From Linanthus parryae (taxonomy: Eukaryota; Streptophyta; Magnoliopsida; Ericales; Polemoniaceae): DNA of 64,000 nucleotides. Position numbers and translations under genes: made by a program. The stretch is taken from contig JALGPY010000010.1 of assembly GCA_023055425.1 (NCBI GenBank), positions 51,931,665 to 51,995,664 on the forward strand, written 5' to 3'. This document shows, one piece after another, positions 44,690-57,327 of this stretch. Each line of letters opens with the position of its first letter. Within the stretch, counting starts at the first letter, position 1. The notes beneath the pieces were generated by a model. That model did not search any database. It worked only from the letters and a program-made list of their open reading frames with translations, and had not been told where the DNA came from.

Positions 44690-45062
44690 ACGCATATTGA
44701 TCGGACTTGGGGTTGTGGCAGTCCCATGAATCCTCTGTATTGTGCAGTAACCACTGTCAAAGACTTCTTTAACTTCGAACGGTCCTTCCCAGTTAGCTGC
44801 AAACTTTGGATGGGCCGCCTCCCGCATGCAAGACCAAGTTCCCGACCGCGAAATCTCTATGTTGAACTGTTTTGTTGTATGCGCGAGCGATCCTTTCCTT
44901 ATACCTCTTGTTAGCCCGCTTGGCTTGTTCTCGCTTTTCCTCCAATAAGATCAAGTCATGGTCACGTTGATTGTCGTATAGTGCATGGAAGGCCAATCTC
45001 GCAGAGTTGACTTTCACCTCCGCTGGTACAACAGCTTCAACTCCATAGCATAGAAGAAACGG
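44690..45062 (-). pseudogene. integrase C-terminal remnant of element X
   Basis: The minus-strand reading CYGVEAVVPAEVKVNSARLA, then KREQAKRANKRYKERIARAY and FAVGNLVL, and after a shift at about 44800 NWEGPFEVKEVFDSGYC. This is the C-terminal end of a Ty3/gypsy integrase of Tat type, ending near the element's pol stop. Everything upstream in pol is missing: the gag start joins directly to it at about 45062. Confidence 0.75.
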
Positions 45063-45546
45063 GGAGACTCTTGTGGGAGTCCTCGGTGTAAGTCACGTTG
45101 CCCAGCAGTGCCGGCGGAGGAGGCAAGGGGTATTGTGAAGAGAGGTTGGGTGCCACAGTTGGTGGTTGAGGAATATGTGTAGTAAGGGGCGGTATTTGGG
45201 CTGTTTGCCCCTGAACAGAGGGTAATTGCACCATTGCTGGTGAGGTTTGCGAATTAGGGTTAGGTGGTGTCGGTACCACCCCAGTCCCCTGAATGGTAGA
45301 GGTTCCCCCTCCCTGAGAGACAGCAGTGCCCGATGTAGGATTCGGAGCAAGGGTTCCCAGGATGGCCATTATCCGCTCCATCTATGCGGATTGGGCCTAA
45401 AGGGCCTTTCCCAGATTCTGGTTGGTGGCTTTTAGTGCCTCCAACGTCGGAGTCCCACTGGCGGCCGCAGAAGTGTGACGGGTCTCCTCTCCCGAGGTGG
45501 TCTCCGTGGAGGGCGATTTGTTACTGACGTCATCTTCGTGAGACAT
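45063..45546 (-). pseudogene. gag start remnant of element X
   Basis: Starts MSHEDDVSNKSPSTETTSGE at 45546, about 25 bp from the primer region. It has a stop near 45400 and a Pro/Thr/Gln-rich part. The Gag core domain is absent because a large deletion fuses this leader region to the integrase end. Confidence 0.6.
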
Positions 45547-45570
45547 GGTTGCTTGCAGTGGTAAGTTTCA

Positions 45571-45586
45571 CGTCGGGTTCACCAAA
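45571..45586 (-). other. primer region of element X
   Basis: The minus strand reads TTTGGTGAACCCGACG after the LTR. It occupies the primer-site position, but I cannot assign a tRNA with confidence. Confidence 0.45.
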
Positions 45587-46194
45587 TATGTACGAGAGAA
45601 TCCTTTAGGGATAATTAAATATACACCAAGAGCAGAGGATAAGAACACAGGAAGAGTAGGGTTGTGTGTAGGGAGAGAGTAAGACAATGGCACTGTATGA
45701 GAGAGAGACATAATTTTGGCAGAGCTTCCGCGTATATTAGGTGGTTCGCCCTTGTATGGAAGGGTTAACGATCTTATATATAAAGGAGAATGTGACATTT
45801 GTAGTGGGATAATGCGCCCATTAATGACGGCTTAATTAGCTTAACCACAACGGCACGTTCGTCCGCGTATATAAAGACCGTTACGCACGTCGTCCGCGTA
45901 TACCGTAACCGTTATGAGGTTGACCGGGTTTATGGAGCTCGTGCCATAAATATATCAAAGCAGTTACCAAGGGTCGCACGCGGTCTTGGTTGTCGCTCGC
46001 GCGCGACAGGACTTACTCTAGCCTCCAAACCACTAAGTCCCTACAGGTCCCGTGTGGTGGTATGCGAGGGCCTTGTCTCGCAGCCCCCACGTGGATCAGA
46101 GCGGGTGGTGATCCAGTGTGTGTGGAGCACAGCTAGGTGTGCTGGATGATCGCCACGTTGCTAAGATCTGCCTATGTAGAAAGCACTATCTACA
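45587..46194 (-). repeat. 5' LTR of element X
   Basis: 608 bp, same length as the 3' LTR. Its first plus-strand dinucleotide is TA instead of TG, a terminal mutation. Confidence 0.85.
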
Positions 46195-46331
46195 GTTGAA
46201 TCACATTCAAAATGCATCTAATATGCTTAATTTGTCGTTTTAACACAATAATCAACAATTAAGTGTGAAAAATAACAAAATCGTAACACATAAACTATGT
46301 TATGCACTACGACATGTGGCTCTGATACCAC
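46195..46331 (-). mobile_element. leader of copia-2, part 2 with primer site (unit A)
   Basis: Continues 17332-17787 on the other side of element X. It ends in GGCTCTGATACCAC (46318-46331), the initiator tRNA-Met primer site read on the minus strand. Confidence 0.75.
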
Positions 46332-47674
46332 TGTAGGGTTTTGATCATGGATACAAAATAAAATAAACAATAATTTATCCAATCAAGACCCTCCAAGGAT
46401 CACAGGAAGAGAATTCATAACGATAGTAAATGATTCATAACAAGTACCTTAGGGGTCTCCTGTGATGTCTTCAAACGCGAATAGTGTCACGTCTCTACAG
46501 GTTGATCTACACCTAGGATTGATGGAAGAGGAAGAAGAAATCACGCAACAGAGACCCAAAGAGAGATGCCGACGGGAAGGGGGCGGACGACAAGGGGCTT
46601 CGGCCTCTTATTTGTCTTGCTCTCTCCTTGCTCTCTTTCCTACTCAAGTATTGTTATGAGCATTAGTTGTAGGAAGGAAGCTAGGAGCATCATTTATATA
46701 GTCTAACAACTCCTTGTTACTACATAAAGGCCCTCTCTTAATCCTATTCAAGTTCGGATTAGTCCAACTTGCATATTAGTCCTACTAAGTTAGCAAGTTG
46801 TTGCGTTTTGATCCTTCTAATTAATTAATCCGATTATTTAATTCTCAAGCCTAGTTCAATCCATATGGCGTGTGACCCCATAGGTTTCTAATTAGTTGGT
46901 AGTAACTATTTACTAACATGGAGCGGTGTCTAGCGACACATCCATTCCACCCAACTAATAGAAATAGTCATCCGACATACCTTGTGAAAGTATTGTCTCA
47001 TCCCTTTGTCTCCATATCCGGATAGGACACGAGACATACAAGTCACACTCGTATATCCAATCCTTAGTTTCTCGATCCTGGGAATAGGCTTATTCGTGCA
47101 AATAACATCAATATCCCATATTGATTTATTTGAGTCTTGGCAGACAATTCATAAGAGCTATCCCTCGAGTAGCCGCAGATATTTTCTCCCGTTATGTGGG
47201 AGGGACAAATTCTATCCACATCACTACGATCTCTATGCTTTCCTCATATTGTGTCCGATACGCGCCTTTATAACTACCCTGTCACGGTGTAGCGTTTGAC
47301 GCTACCAAAAACACAACTTTCCACAACTAGATAATATAGTGACTTCAAGTCTAAGGATGAGAATACCGTTGCTTGTGACTTTACATAACATGTATGTAGC
47401 CTTATCGGAGATTGGTCAATCCAGTATGCAATTACCCTTAATACATACCCACGTGTTGGATCGTGATTTCTCCACATCAATCCAACCCCATACTAGTCTA
47501 TAGATGATTGTCTTGTTAATCAGTATAATGGACTATGAATATTTAAGATAAAAAACGCAATTGTAAATCTAAGGACTTCATTATATTAAATATCTCAATA
47601 AATAATACAATGAACATTCTAACCAATTATTGTTCATACTAAACTAGATTGCCTCTAGGGAATCTATTCCAACA
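46332..47674 (-). repeat. LTR of copia-2 (unit A)
   Basis: 1343 bp; on the minus strand TGTTGGAATAGATTCCC...AACCCTACA, a diverged relative of the copia-1 LTR. Shorter than its unit B copy (1394 bp) through deletions, for example near 46515. The other LTR and all coding sequence are absent in both units, so copia-2 was truncated before the duplication. Confidence 0.8.
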
Positions 47675-47876
47675 CTTCTTTCCTGATCTTCGTCATAATC
47701 TTCTTCATTGCCCAGGGGTTGAAGTTGATAGGAAGCGCGAAAGCCCCTATTAGACAAGGACCTAAAAGTTGTTGAGTTTCGTTACAGTAGTCATCTTCAA
47801 AGATCTCCACTTGTTCTTCGATGGCTGTCAATGGAGGTAGTCGGCGTAGTCCCAGTGAGCGATCCTTGTTCGCCAT
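47675..47876 (-). pseudogene. L1-type ORF1 N-terminal fragment (unit A)
   Basis: The reading MANKDRSLGLRRLPPLTAIE goes on to CLIGAFALPINFNPWAMKKI and stops at the copia-2 LTR. The second part resembles the DUF4283 start of plant L1 ORF1 proteins (CLVGxFLTxxPINFxAMKN), which bind nucleic acid. Copia-2 inserted into it: the endonuclease start of a LINE on the same strand lies beyond copia-2 (17064-17297). The matching copy is at 62770-62995. It could alternatively be a host exon. Confidence 0.45.
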
Positions 47877-49844
47877 CTTTGCGGCCCTTGAAGTCTTCTA
47901 AAAGCTCGGAGCGTGCTAACCCTAAAACCGTTTTCACAGTTTCATCTTCAAACATATAATTTAAAATTTCATGTACAAATATAGTGAAAGTAATTTATTT
48001 ATTTTTCTCATTGAACGATTTTTTATTATGAAGTTTAAAAAAATATGATACGATAGAGGATCCCTAAGTAATAATCTTTCAAGTTATATTATTACACGTG
48101 ACAACTAGTTGATAATGTCAAATAAAATTATACATATCCTTAAATATGCGAATATTTCTATCTATGTAAACACAATGGGCCGGTTCAGGCCTTGTTTGGG
48201 GCTAGCCACTGAAACCCTAGCCCAGCCCAAAAAACATTCGTGCAGAATAATTTAGCCCGAGCCCAACGATTTAAGAAACTATTAAGCCTAAGCCCTAATA
48301 TTTCCTGGCTAGGCTGGGCAGGGCCGGGCTGGGCGGGCTTTTCGGGTCACCGGGCCGATGGTGAGCACTAAGTTTCAACCCGTGTTTATCAATGATGAAA
48401 TATAAGTATTGACTGGCCAAATAACTAGTCAAAAAACGTTTTCTTACAAGTATCACTACCTCGAACTCTAGCAGTGTAATGTGCAAGTCAATGGAGCCAG
48501 ACAGGAAAGAAACCTGAGAAATCTTGTGGTTTTCTTTGCAGGATTACAGATCGAAATAGGAAAGTGTCATCCCTAATAGCGATTGTCTAACAACTTAAAG
48601 ACAATTGATGGGACTGAGAGAGGTGCACAAAAGAGAACGAGCCAATGATCAAGAAGAAGGAAGCTTCTTTTCTTCAGCAAATCAAGTATCGCAATCATCG
48701 GGTCTTCAGAAAGGGTATGGGTACATAGAAACAGAGCCGTGATGCTGAGTGATTAAATAAACAACTGCGAAATCATCTTCTCCACCGCATCTCCACAGAA
48801 AATTTGAAGAGTTAGAGAAGAGAGGACCCTTTAATTCGCAGTGGAGGCGGAGGTGGTTGTCGTCGCCAATTCCGTCGCAACTCGGTCCGAGTCACCAAGG
48901 ACTTCGTTTCCATTCACCTATTTCTTTGTACTGTTCCCTTTATATATATCCGATAAGACCTCCTTTAATCAATACAATATTCTGTTTTCCCTACTTTATG
49001 AAATATGATGATGGCACCCTTAATCTCTACCTACCATACCGAAATGATAAACATGTTACAAGTTAGCCCTGCTTCGCTTTTTTTCAAGTGTTCATTTATG
49101 TAAGTAGTATGGAAATAAAAAATACAAAAAAAAATCTTTAAATTTGATGCGTTTAAAATGCATTGAATGTAGTGCCGGACGCATTTAAAAAAAGATGTAG
49201 TGCTGGACGCAGTGTTATTTATTAGTAATTTCTTACCCAATAATAGTAGAATATGGCCTTCTCCTCTAGAGAGAGAAAGAAAGTTAGAGAGAAAAGTGTA
49301 CAATATGAATAAAAACAATGTAAGAAATATATTAGTGAAGCAATACTATTTTTTTTTTTAAATAGAAGCAGTACTAAAAATTGAAAGCTCTAGACTTGCA
49401 TACTTTTATGAAGAAAAATATATTCGTTCAAATATATCTAATATAGACACTTCGTCAAAAAGAAATAGTAGTGTATAACTTCAAATTTAGAAGGAACAAG
49501 TTCATTATACGTAGGGATTCTGTTTTAGGAGGATTATATTAACATTTTAAGAAGCCAACCTGTAGGAATTCCTTCAAAAACCTAATACCACTCGAGGGGT
49601 CTTTTGTTTCTTTGAAATTATTTCTTACTGTGATCCTTTTTATGTAGTTACCACATCACACATATATTTTTTACTAATTCTATAACGAGTTTAAAAAATA
49701 TTATGACAAATTCTACTTTCCGTACTACTCAATTCTCATTACTCTTTTCTTTTTTTCTTAATAAAGAATAAGTATTCTCATTACGTTCGTAGTACCTTTG
49801 GAGCTTGTAATCTCGATCTTAAGTAAATATTTATTATAAACCAT
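47877..49844. other. unit A right spacer
   Basis: No recognised gene. 48178-48365 is rich in GGGCTGGGCGGGC/AGCCCAGCCC words typical of hAT-type MITE ends. 48840-48900 is a G/C-rich leader-like stretch (possibly the L1 5' end). The remainder is A/T-rich. Confidence 0.45.
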
Positions 49845-50054
49845 ATATTAATAAAAAGTATTTCCTTATTTCGTTAACCTAGCATAAACAAATTGTAATC
49901 GTAAAATGACAATTTGTAAAATCGGAAATACACTTTTTCATATGTATCTTTAAAGCGCACATTATAACTTCTTCAGCACTACAACTTAATTTTCCCCAAG
50001 TACTGTGTCACAGGACCTAGCTGTAATCATGAAAACACATTTTATCATAAATTC

Positions 50055-50171
50055 ATGGCATCCAAATCCGAGGAGGAATTAGCCCATGCACCAAAACTCC
50101 CAGTCCAAGCCACCCAAACTCTTGTGGAGATCGTAGACTTAAGTTGTATCCTTGAAATGGCTGGCAAATAA
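50055..50171 (+). pseudogene. truncated B3-like gene, copy 1 (unit B)
   Basis: Same 38-codon remnant as 6001-6117 (MASKSEEELAHAPKLPVQAT), ending at the same stop. Confidence 0.55.
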
Positions 50172-50466
50172 AATGAACTCACATTACCATTCCAAATTAG
50201 TCAATTCCATCACGTACGTGTGACACCTTAGAGATTGTAATCATCATTTTTAAGTAAGCATTTATTGAATCCCATATGCCATCATAAAATATTACGTATG
50301 TCACTAATTTATCATAAAAATATATAAATCGTAATAAATCATAATTCGTATTCATCTAATAACCTTTCGACAAGAAGAGTTGTATTTTTAAATATAAAAC
50401 GTACACTATAACTTCTTTGCACTATAACTTCATTCATCCCAAGTAATCGTTCACAAGCGTTGAATC

Positions 50467-50905
50467 ATGAAAAATGCCTTTTACCACAAGTTCATAGCAT
50501 CAAAATCCGAGGAGGAACTAAGCCATGCACTAAACCTCCAAGTCGAAACCACCCCAACTTCAGTGGATATCCGGGACTTAGAGTCAGGTCCTCAAAATCG
50601 TTGGAAAATAAAAAAGAAGGTCACAATACTGATTTAAAGAACGGATTATTGGTTCTTTCTTATGCCGACACCACATTTTGAGGGACTGGCCTCTATAAGT
50701 AGCTAAGCGTCTTATCGATGGTGAAGGGATACCGGTGTCTGGATGCAATGTGACCAAAAATAATAATGTGCTTAAGTATGGAGCTAGTACTTATTTGAAG
50801 AAAGGGCCATCTGGGGAGACCTACGTCCTCGAATGGTCCGTCTGTGCAAGAAATTTGAAGATAGAAGTTGGAAACGCTAGGACGCAGCTCGACTTTTCCA
50901 TTTGA
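50467..50905 (+). pseudogene. B3-like gene, copy 2 (unit B)
   Basis: Starts MKNAFYHKFIASKSEEELSH. A one-base deletion near 50632 (in ACAATACTGATT) shifts the frame in front of the B3-like half, and a further deletion sits near 50672. It contains the intact empty site for the TRIM element of unit A. Confidence 0.6.
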
Positions 50906-51490
50906 AGTTGATTTCAAAAACAAAACATAGAGAATGAAGTGGGAGCGAAGGTGAAATTTGTTTTCACCATTTGTGCGGGTTAGACTAGGAATGCTTTAAT
51001 TTTTGTTTCAAGCAATCACATTTCATTTCCTTTGACCTTTAGCGAAAGAAGAATTTGTAATACAACAAAATTCAAAGTTATATTTTTAATAAAAGAGAAA
51101 AAGATGTACTGTGTTTGTTGTTGATTACACCCCAAAGCTTCTGTTATTGCTGATACCTAGGTCAATTGTTAAAAGTTACAGGACGGGAGTTAATTGCTTG
51201 CAAGTTACATTTAATATCTTTGCTCTTTTATTAAGTGAGAATGTTATTAAAACCCCTGAATATATTTAATGAAATAGTTAACCATGATATCAGAAATAAA
51301 AGAAATTAGGGTATAATTAACGAAGACTCTAATATCTTTGCTCTTTTATTTAAAATAAAATAGAACTTCAAAGTATGCAACACAAGTTCATGTTTCACTA
51401 AAAATTGAAATGAAAAGGATTGTGATTAACATAAATCAAAAACTAAATAATCCATTATCCAACCCTCACAGATGGTGGAACAAACATTCA
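50906..51490. other. spacer between convergent B3-like copies (unit B)
   Basis: A/T-rich, a shortened version of 8708-9469. Nothing recognised. Confidence 0.4.
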
Positions 51491-51999
51491 CTAGTCGCTA
51501 GCACTTCCTTCTACATGATTCTGTTTAGAAATCACCTTCAAGTGGAAAAGTCCAGATGCGTCCCAACGGACCCCAATCTTGTCTCCAACATCTATTTTCA
51601 AACTCCGAGCATAGTTGGACCATTCAAGCACGTAGCTCTCCTCAGCTAGTCCTTTCTCGAAATAAGTACAAGCTCCATACTTAACCACATTATGATTTTT
51701 GGTCACATTGCATACCGACACTGGTATTCTCTCACCATTCATAAGACGCTTAACTACTTCTAAAGGTCAGTCTTTCAAAATGTGTTTTCATGTGTCGGCA
51801 TAAGAAAGAACCAATAACCCGTTCTTTAAATCAGGTATTGTAACCTTCTTTCTTGTTTGCCAACTATTTTGAGGATTTGACTCTACGTCCGGAATCTCCA
51901 GGGTGAAGTTGGGGTGGTTTCTACCGGGAGGTTTAGCGCATGGCTTAGTTCCTCTTCGGATTTAGAGGCCATGAACTTGTGGTAAAATGTATTTTTCAT
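51491..51999 (-). pseudogene. B3-like gene, copy 3 (unit B)
   Basis: Counterpart of the intact 9470-9976 gene. The C-terminal 83 codons are open (MNGERIPVSVCNVTKNHNVV...), but changes near 51780 and 51895-51905 break the frame upstream. The TATA region is kept at about 52069-52077. Confidence 0.6.
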
Positions 52000-53353
52000 G
52001 ACACAATGCTTGTGAACGAGTGCCTAGGGGGAATGAAGTTGTAGTGCAAATGAAGGTGTTGTATGGGCTTTATATTTAAAAATACAACTTTTGTTGTCGA
52101 ACTGTCATTAGGTGAATACGACATTATGATTTTTTTTGAAGGTTGCATTATGATTTATTAATATTTATATATGTTTATGATAAGTTAGTCACATACATAA
52201 TTTTTTATGATGACATCGGTTTTCAATAAATGCTTACTTAAAAATGATAATTAGAATCTCTAAGTTGTCACACGTACGAGATGGAATTGAGTAATGTGGA
52301 AGGTAGTTTTATAATAATATTTTTGATTTTTGACAGTATCTCTATTTCTCTTAATAGGAAAGATGCCGAGGATGAGCAGGCGCACCAAAATGTTATGGTA
52401 ACTACTCCAAAAATAGTTATGGCAAGTAATTACAATTTATATATATTTATGCTAAGTTACTGAATACGTAATTTTTTTACTGTACCCATATTGCTCATAG
52501 TAAGAAAAAATATAAAGAACGAGCTGACAACACCAAATATATTATGGCAAGTATTTTTGAGAAGTTATGGTAAGTAATGATTCTACATGAAAGGAATGTT
52601 AATCTGCAAACTCTTGTACATTGTATATTAGGACTAGTATTGTATAACCTTTATGTTTGAAGGTGTGGCATAATTTGATGTCCTTGAGACTATGTATCTT
52701 AAATGAGGCAATATTATGCATCATATCGGGTTCTGTATTTTATTTTATGTTAGGGTATCATAAAACTTACATTTAAAGATAATTTTTATGTGCAATTTCA
52801 TTTATAGTCTACGGTTGTAGGAAGAGTATTAAATTCAAGTAACTATGTATATTTCCATTATCATATATTTCATAAACTAAGCTCAGATAGAATAAGAAAG
52901 TAGAATCTCCATTATCATATATTTCATAAACCAAGCTCCAATAGAATAAGAAAGTAGAATTTAAAGCAAGAATAAGTAAAGTGGAGTCAAACTCGTAACA
53001 TGTGCCTATCATTTCAAAAGCAGTAGTTAAAAAGAGTAAGTAATTCTTGAAACCTCCCCCTTATCTCCCACCCACATGCAAAATTGGTATGAACTTATTT
53101 GTTCTTTCACATGAATCTCTTAATTGCAATGATATTTTCAATTCGGTATGCGAGTAGCCCGTTAAACCAAATAAATTAACATAATTATCACATTCACCTC
53201 AACCTCAATTAAAAGTGTCTGCCTAAGGTTAAATTAATAACTAACATCTAAAAATAGATACTTGATGTAGACACTTTAATTTTTTTATTGAAGGCTAAAA
53301 AATAATGACTATATATAACTAGAGTGGATTAAAAAATTATCCATGTATACAAG
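52000..53353. other. unit B spacer
   Basis: Matches 9977-11310 of unit A. No gene recognised. Confidence 0.45.
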
Positions 53354-53980
53354 TGTGCACAAGAGATTCCGGCAGGGAGACCTCCGTGTACACCGTACGT
53401 AGTGGATCAGGGATCGCACAGGAAGAATAGGGGTGTGTGTAGGGAGAGAGTAAGTCAGTAGCAATGTCTGAGAGAGAGACAGAGGTTTGGCAGAGCTTCC
53501 GCGTATGGCAGTGTGTCCTCCCTTTGTATGGAAAGGTTAACGATGTATATATACTGGAGAACGTGACCGTTGTAGTGTGGTTAATGCGCCCATTAATGGC
53601 GGCTTAATTAGCTTAACCATAACGGCACGTTCGTCCGAGTATATAGGAACCGTTAGAGCACGTGGTGCGTGAGTACCGGAACCGTTACGAGGTTGACCGG
53701 GTTTGACCGGATTGACCGGGTCCAGGGAGCTCGTGCCATAGATCTCTCAAAACAGTTACTAAAGGTCGCGCGCGGGCTTGGCTCGCACGCGACAGGGCTT
53801 ACTCTAGCCTCCAAACCACAAACTCCCTACAAGTCCCGTGCAGTGGTATGCGAGGGCTCTGTCTCGCAGCCCCCACATGGATCAGCTCGGCTGGTGATCC
53901 TGTGTGTGTGGAGCACAATATGGTGTGCTGGATGGTTGCCACGTGGCTAAGATCTGCCATGTCAGAAAGCAGTATCTACA
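53354..53980 (-). mobile_element. solo LTR of an X-related gypsy family
   Basis: 627 bp, TGTGCACAAGAG...GTATCTACA, flanked by the perfect 5-bp duplication acaag (53349-53353, 53981-53985). It is alignable with the LTRs of element X throughout (for example TTAATGGCGGCTTAATTAGC) but clearly diverged. Unit A shows the empty site at about 11300. Orientation is inferred from X. Confidence 0.85.
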
Positions 53981-53985
53981 ACAAG

Positions 53986-56740
53986 ATATTACAAAATATT
54001 TTGTGAAAAATGTCTATTAGTTAAGACATAATCATCTTTAAAAATATCACTAATACTTACTAAAAAAATAATAGATTTTGATAAATTGCTAGGTAATACT
54101 CACCAAATATAACATTTCTATGTAATAAGTATACAAATCTGGTAATTTCGGGCAAGACCATCGTTTAATATTCATACCCAAGTCCGACCTTAATTGTAAT
54201 TCAGGTTGAGAATTTTGTCTATGTCCGTCCAAATTATTCAAACCATGCGCCAAGCTCGACTTTTTTCCGGTCGGGGTTCGGGTTGGTTGGGTTCAACCCG
54301 TCCAAGTTGCACCCCTAGGTGTAGGTTTTATATTCCTTAAATAAAAGAAATTTATACTATTTATTTTTAATTGAAAAACTTATTGTAAGTCTAAAACAGA
54401 TAGTATAAAGGGAGTATAACCATACATTTCTATAATTGTTATTCACATTAGTACATCCAAGTACACATAAAATATCTCTCTCAAAATCCCTACTCTGTAG
54501 ATTGTAGGAAGTGAGGGTTGTATTAGGATTAGTACACACATTATTATTTTAGACATATGACATTGATAATAGTGGTCAATTATGTTCCAACAATACAATG
54601 GATAATGATAATCTTGACCACATGATTAAAATGTATATGAGAAGAGACATTATGATATATTTCTTTTTGGTCTGAATTAGATCTTTCGCATATGTTTTAC
54701 GCTTTATCGTTCCCTGAGAATCAGGATCTACATTTAGAATTATTAAGGTTCAAGAGAGGAGACATGAAGGGGACAAGGGGTCACTTGCCTCCCAACATTT
54801 TGAAGAACTACATGTTCACCGATAATCTTTAAAGACTAATGCAGTTGTGCCTCCCCCCTTATTACAAATGTTCCGCCAATAAATCTCAGTTATCTCTAAA
54901 ATGTTGAGATATTTCTTTTAAAGGACCCTCACGCATACATTTCATAAGATACCCCGTCACCAAAATCCCCGTAATACTGAATATTTTCTCCTAAATTCCT
55001 ATGTAAAGGATAAAGATACGTGATATAACCCTAACTATTTGTCATTTACAGTTTCCTCCTTGAAAAAATATGGATCTACCTCTAAGGTTATCAATCGGCC
55101 ACCACATGAAGAATTACACCATATATATTTCCACATATATTAGGTTAACGACTTCTAAATCTCTAAGTAAGAGAGAAATTTTCAAAATTGAAGAACCAAT
55201 ATTAAGAAAAGATAAAGAAACATTACGAGCACAAGGTTATGAGAGTGAAATATTTGTTCCTCAGCCTTAATAAGAACACAAAGTTATTTATCATAAATAG
55301 GTTTATCTAGTGTGAATCAAATGATGCAAGATATTGAAACATAAACTATGTCACGAACGATTTGCAACCTTTTCATGCAAACATCAACATACATATCTTG
55401 CATTTTTATAGATAGAAAATCATTTTTAAATGCAGAAAATTAAAAAGTGTGAGAGAGGTGTGCCTTGTTGCATAAAATATGCGCATATATAATGACAAGT
55501 ACTCTGACGAATGTCGTGCCTGAGTGAATTTTGAGTAAAGGCTGCATCAATGAGAGTCTGAATGGCTAGATTATGGAGTTTCTATGCCAACTTTGTTGAA
55601 ATAGAATCGTCTACAGCAGTCAGGCGTAGGTGCTTCTCGCTATTGGCGGTGGGCACAAATCTGTAGATGTACCTCAAAATCATAAATAAAAAATCCCTCC
55701 AGAACACATAACCTTTGTTGTCTCGTTCATAGATCATAAAACTATTTGAATTCAAAAGTACAAAAATCAAGACTAGGATTTGTGTAGTGGCGGTTAGGGT
55801 TGATCCAAATACATCAAGACTAAAAAGAAAATAAGACTTCATTGAATGTATCAAGCATGACACTTAGATACAATGACGCAAATCAATTAGGGTTTAATGA
55901 AAGAAGACCATATACCACTCGAGCGAGATAGAAAAGAAGATCAAACTGAAAGGAGGCGTCGTACTTCTTGGAGAGAAAAGAGTTTAAATACTTGGCTATA
56001 CAGAGTTCTCCTTGCGAGCTGTTTGATCTTATCCTAGGGTTATATATTAAGTTATTTATAGAGAGGCTCTGCTAATATTGATATTTTTATGCAATAGTCC
56101 TAGGTATAATGTGTGAAATTCTCTAGTCTTCTTTAATTGACGGAGAGGTCCTCTTAAGATTGATCTATCTTGTAAAGTGGTCTGTTAACTCTTTCCTTAA
56201 TGTCATTTGAATAATTATCTCCTATGGGTTGAATAATGAGTTGACTAGTATATATTTTAATAGGAAGGAGAGAACCATTAAGGTGAAATCAAGATAAGGG
56301 TTAGGAGCGCTCCAAAAGATTGACCAAGATTTGAAGGACCTCGTAATCAATTGAACATGAAAATAAGATTTCACATATTAACACCTAGGACTATTGTATT
56401 GCCATTTCTAACTTCCTATCATCTCTCTATAAATAACTTCATTCGTGACCCTAGAATAAGATCAAATGGCTAGCAATGAGAGTTTTGAATGTTCATATAT
56501 TTACACTCGTTTTATGCATAAGGAAGTATGCTACCTTTCAGATCCATCGTCTTCTGTATCTCCGGAGAATGATCTTATAATCTTCTTCCTTCAAAAAATC
56601 GAGTTTTATCATGGTAACAAGTCTCATGTTCGATCCTTCAATTTGTTCTTATATTTCCTTTATGATTGAGATAATTGGCTCATCCCTAGCCTTGGCTACA
56701 CAAAGCATAATCTTGTTTTTTCTGCTATCGATAAAAAATA
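53986..56740. other. unit B spacer
   Basis: Matches 11306-14244. The ORF 55582-55863 (minus) is the counterpart of 13111-13383; 56466-56669 is a short plus ORF. Neither is recognised. Confidence 0.45.
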
Positions 56741-57327
56741 GGGTAATTTACACTTTTCACCATCATAATATAGTAAATAGGCACACACTACCCTCATTGT
56801 TTATTATTGGGCAGAAAACACCCTCATTTTGGACTGTGATGGATGGTGCAATGTAAATTACTTATTTATGCTTTAGACTTTATCAATATTATACTGTTAG
56901 GGATTAGATATTTTCTTTCATACCCCTCAGAGACGAAAATAATCTTCTACCTCCTTGTTCTCTTTATTTTCGTCATCTTCATCATCATTTACTTAACCCT
57001 CCGTCTCTCTTTCCCTAGACAACAACCGCCTCCACATCACATCCATCACCACCTACATCTCTCATCGTCTGTCTCTCTTCCCCTCTCCTCCTGTGTTTTG
57101 GCTGAACCGCCATCACAACAACACCCTCGAGACCATCATTGCCATCGATGCCACCTTCACCACAACCAGGGGCGGAGCTACGTCGGGGAAAGGGGGGCAG
57201 TTGCCCCCCTGAAATTTGAAATTTTCTACTAGTATCCATAACTTTTAGATTTTTTATGACTAACTGGTAAGAGATATAAATTCCCCCCCCCCCCCCCCCC
57301 CCCCGAAGTTCAAAAATACTCTCTTGC

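Larger units (their letters stand above)
17788..46194 (-). mobile_element. Tat-like gypsy element X with nested insertions
   Basis: Two 608-bp LTRs (17788-18395, 45587-46194) are flanked by the 5-bp duplication gttga (17783-17787, 46195-46199). Unit B keeps the empty site at about 61242-61247. On the minus strand the order is 5' LTR, primer site, gag start, integrase C terminus, tandem repeats, an antisense gene and 3' LTR. A region with an antisense ORF and tandem repeats between pol and the 3' LTR is typical of Tat-lineage elements. Its own interior is about 5.8 kb after removing Athila B and copia-1. It cannot move by itself because protease, RT, RNase H and the integrase core are gone. 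Confidence 0.85.
46195..49844 (+). repeat. duplicated unit A, right part
   Basis: 46195 to about 48906 matches 61242-64000 of unit B. The remaining part up to 49844 cannot be compared because unit B runs off the window. Unit B begins at about 49845, so the two units are directly adjacent or nearly so. Confidence 0.8.

Noticed and set aside
57283..57304. C22 homopolymer as a sequence of biological meaning
   Set aside because: Most likely slippage or a length-uncertain assembly stretch inside the hAT MITE.
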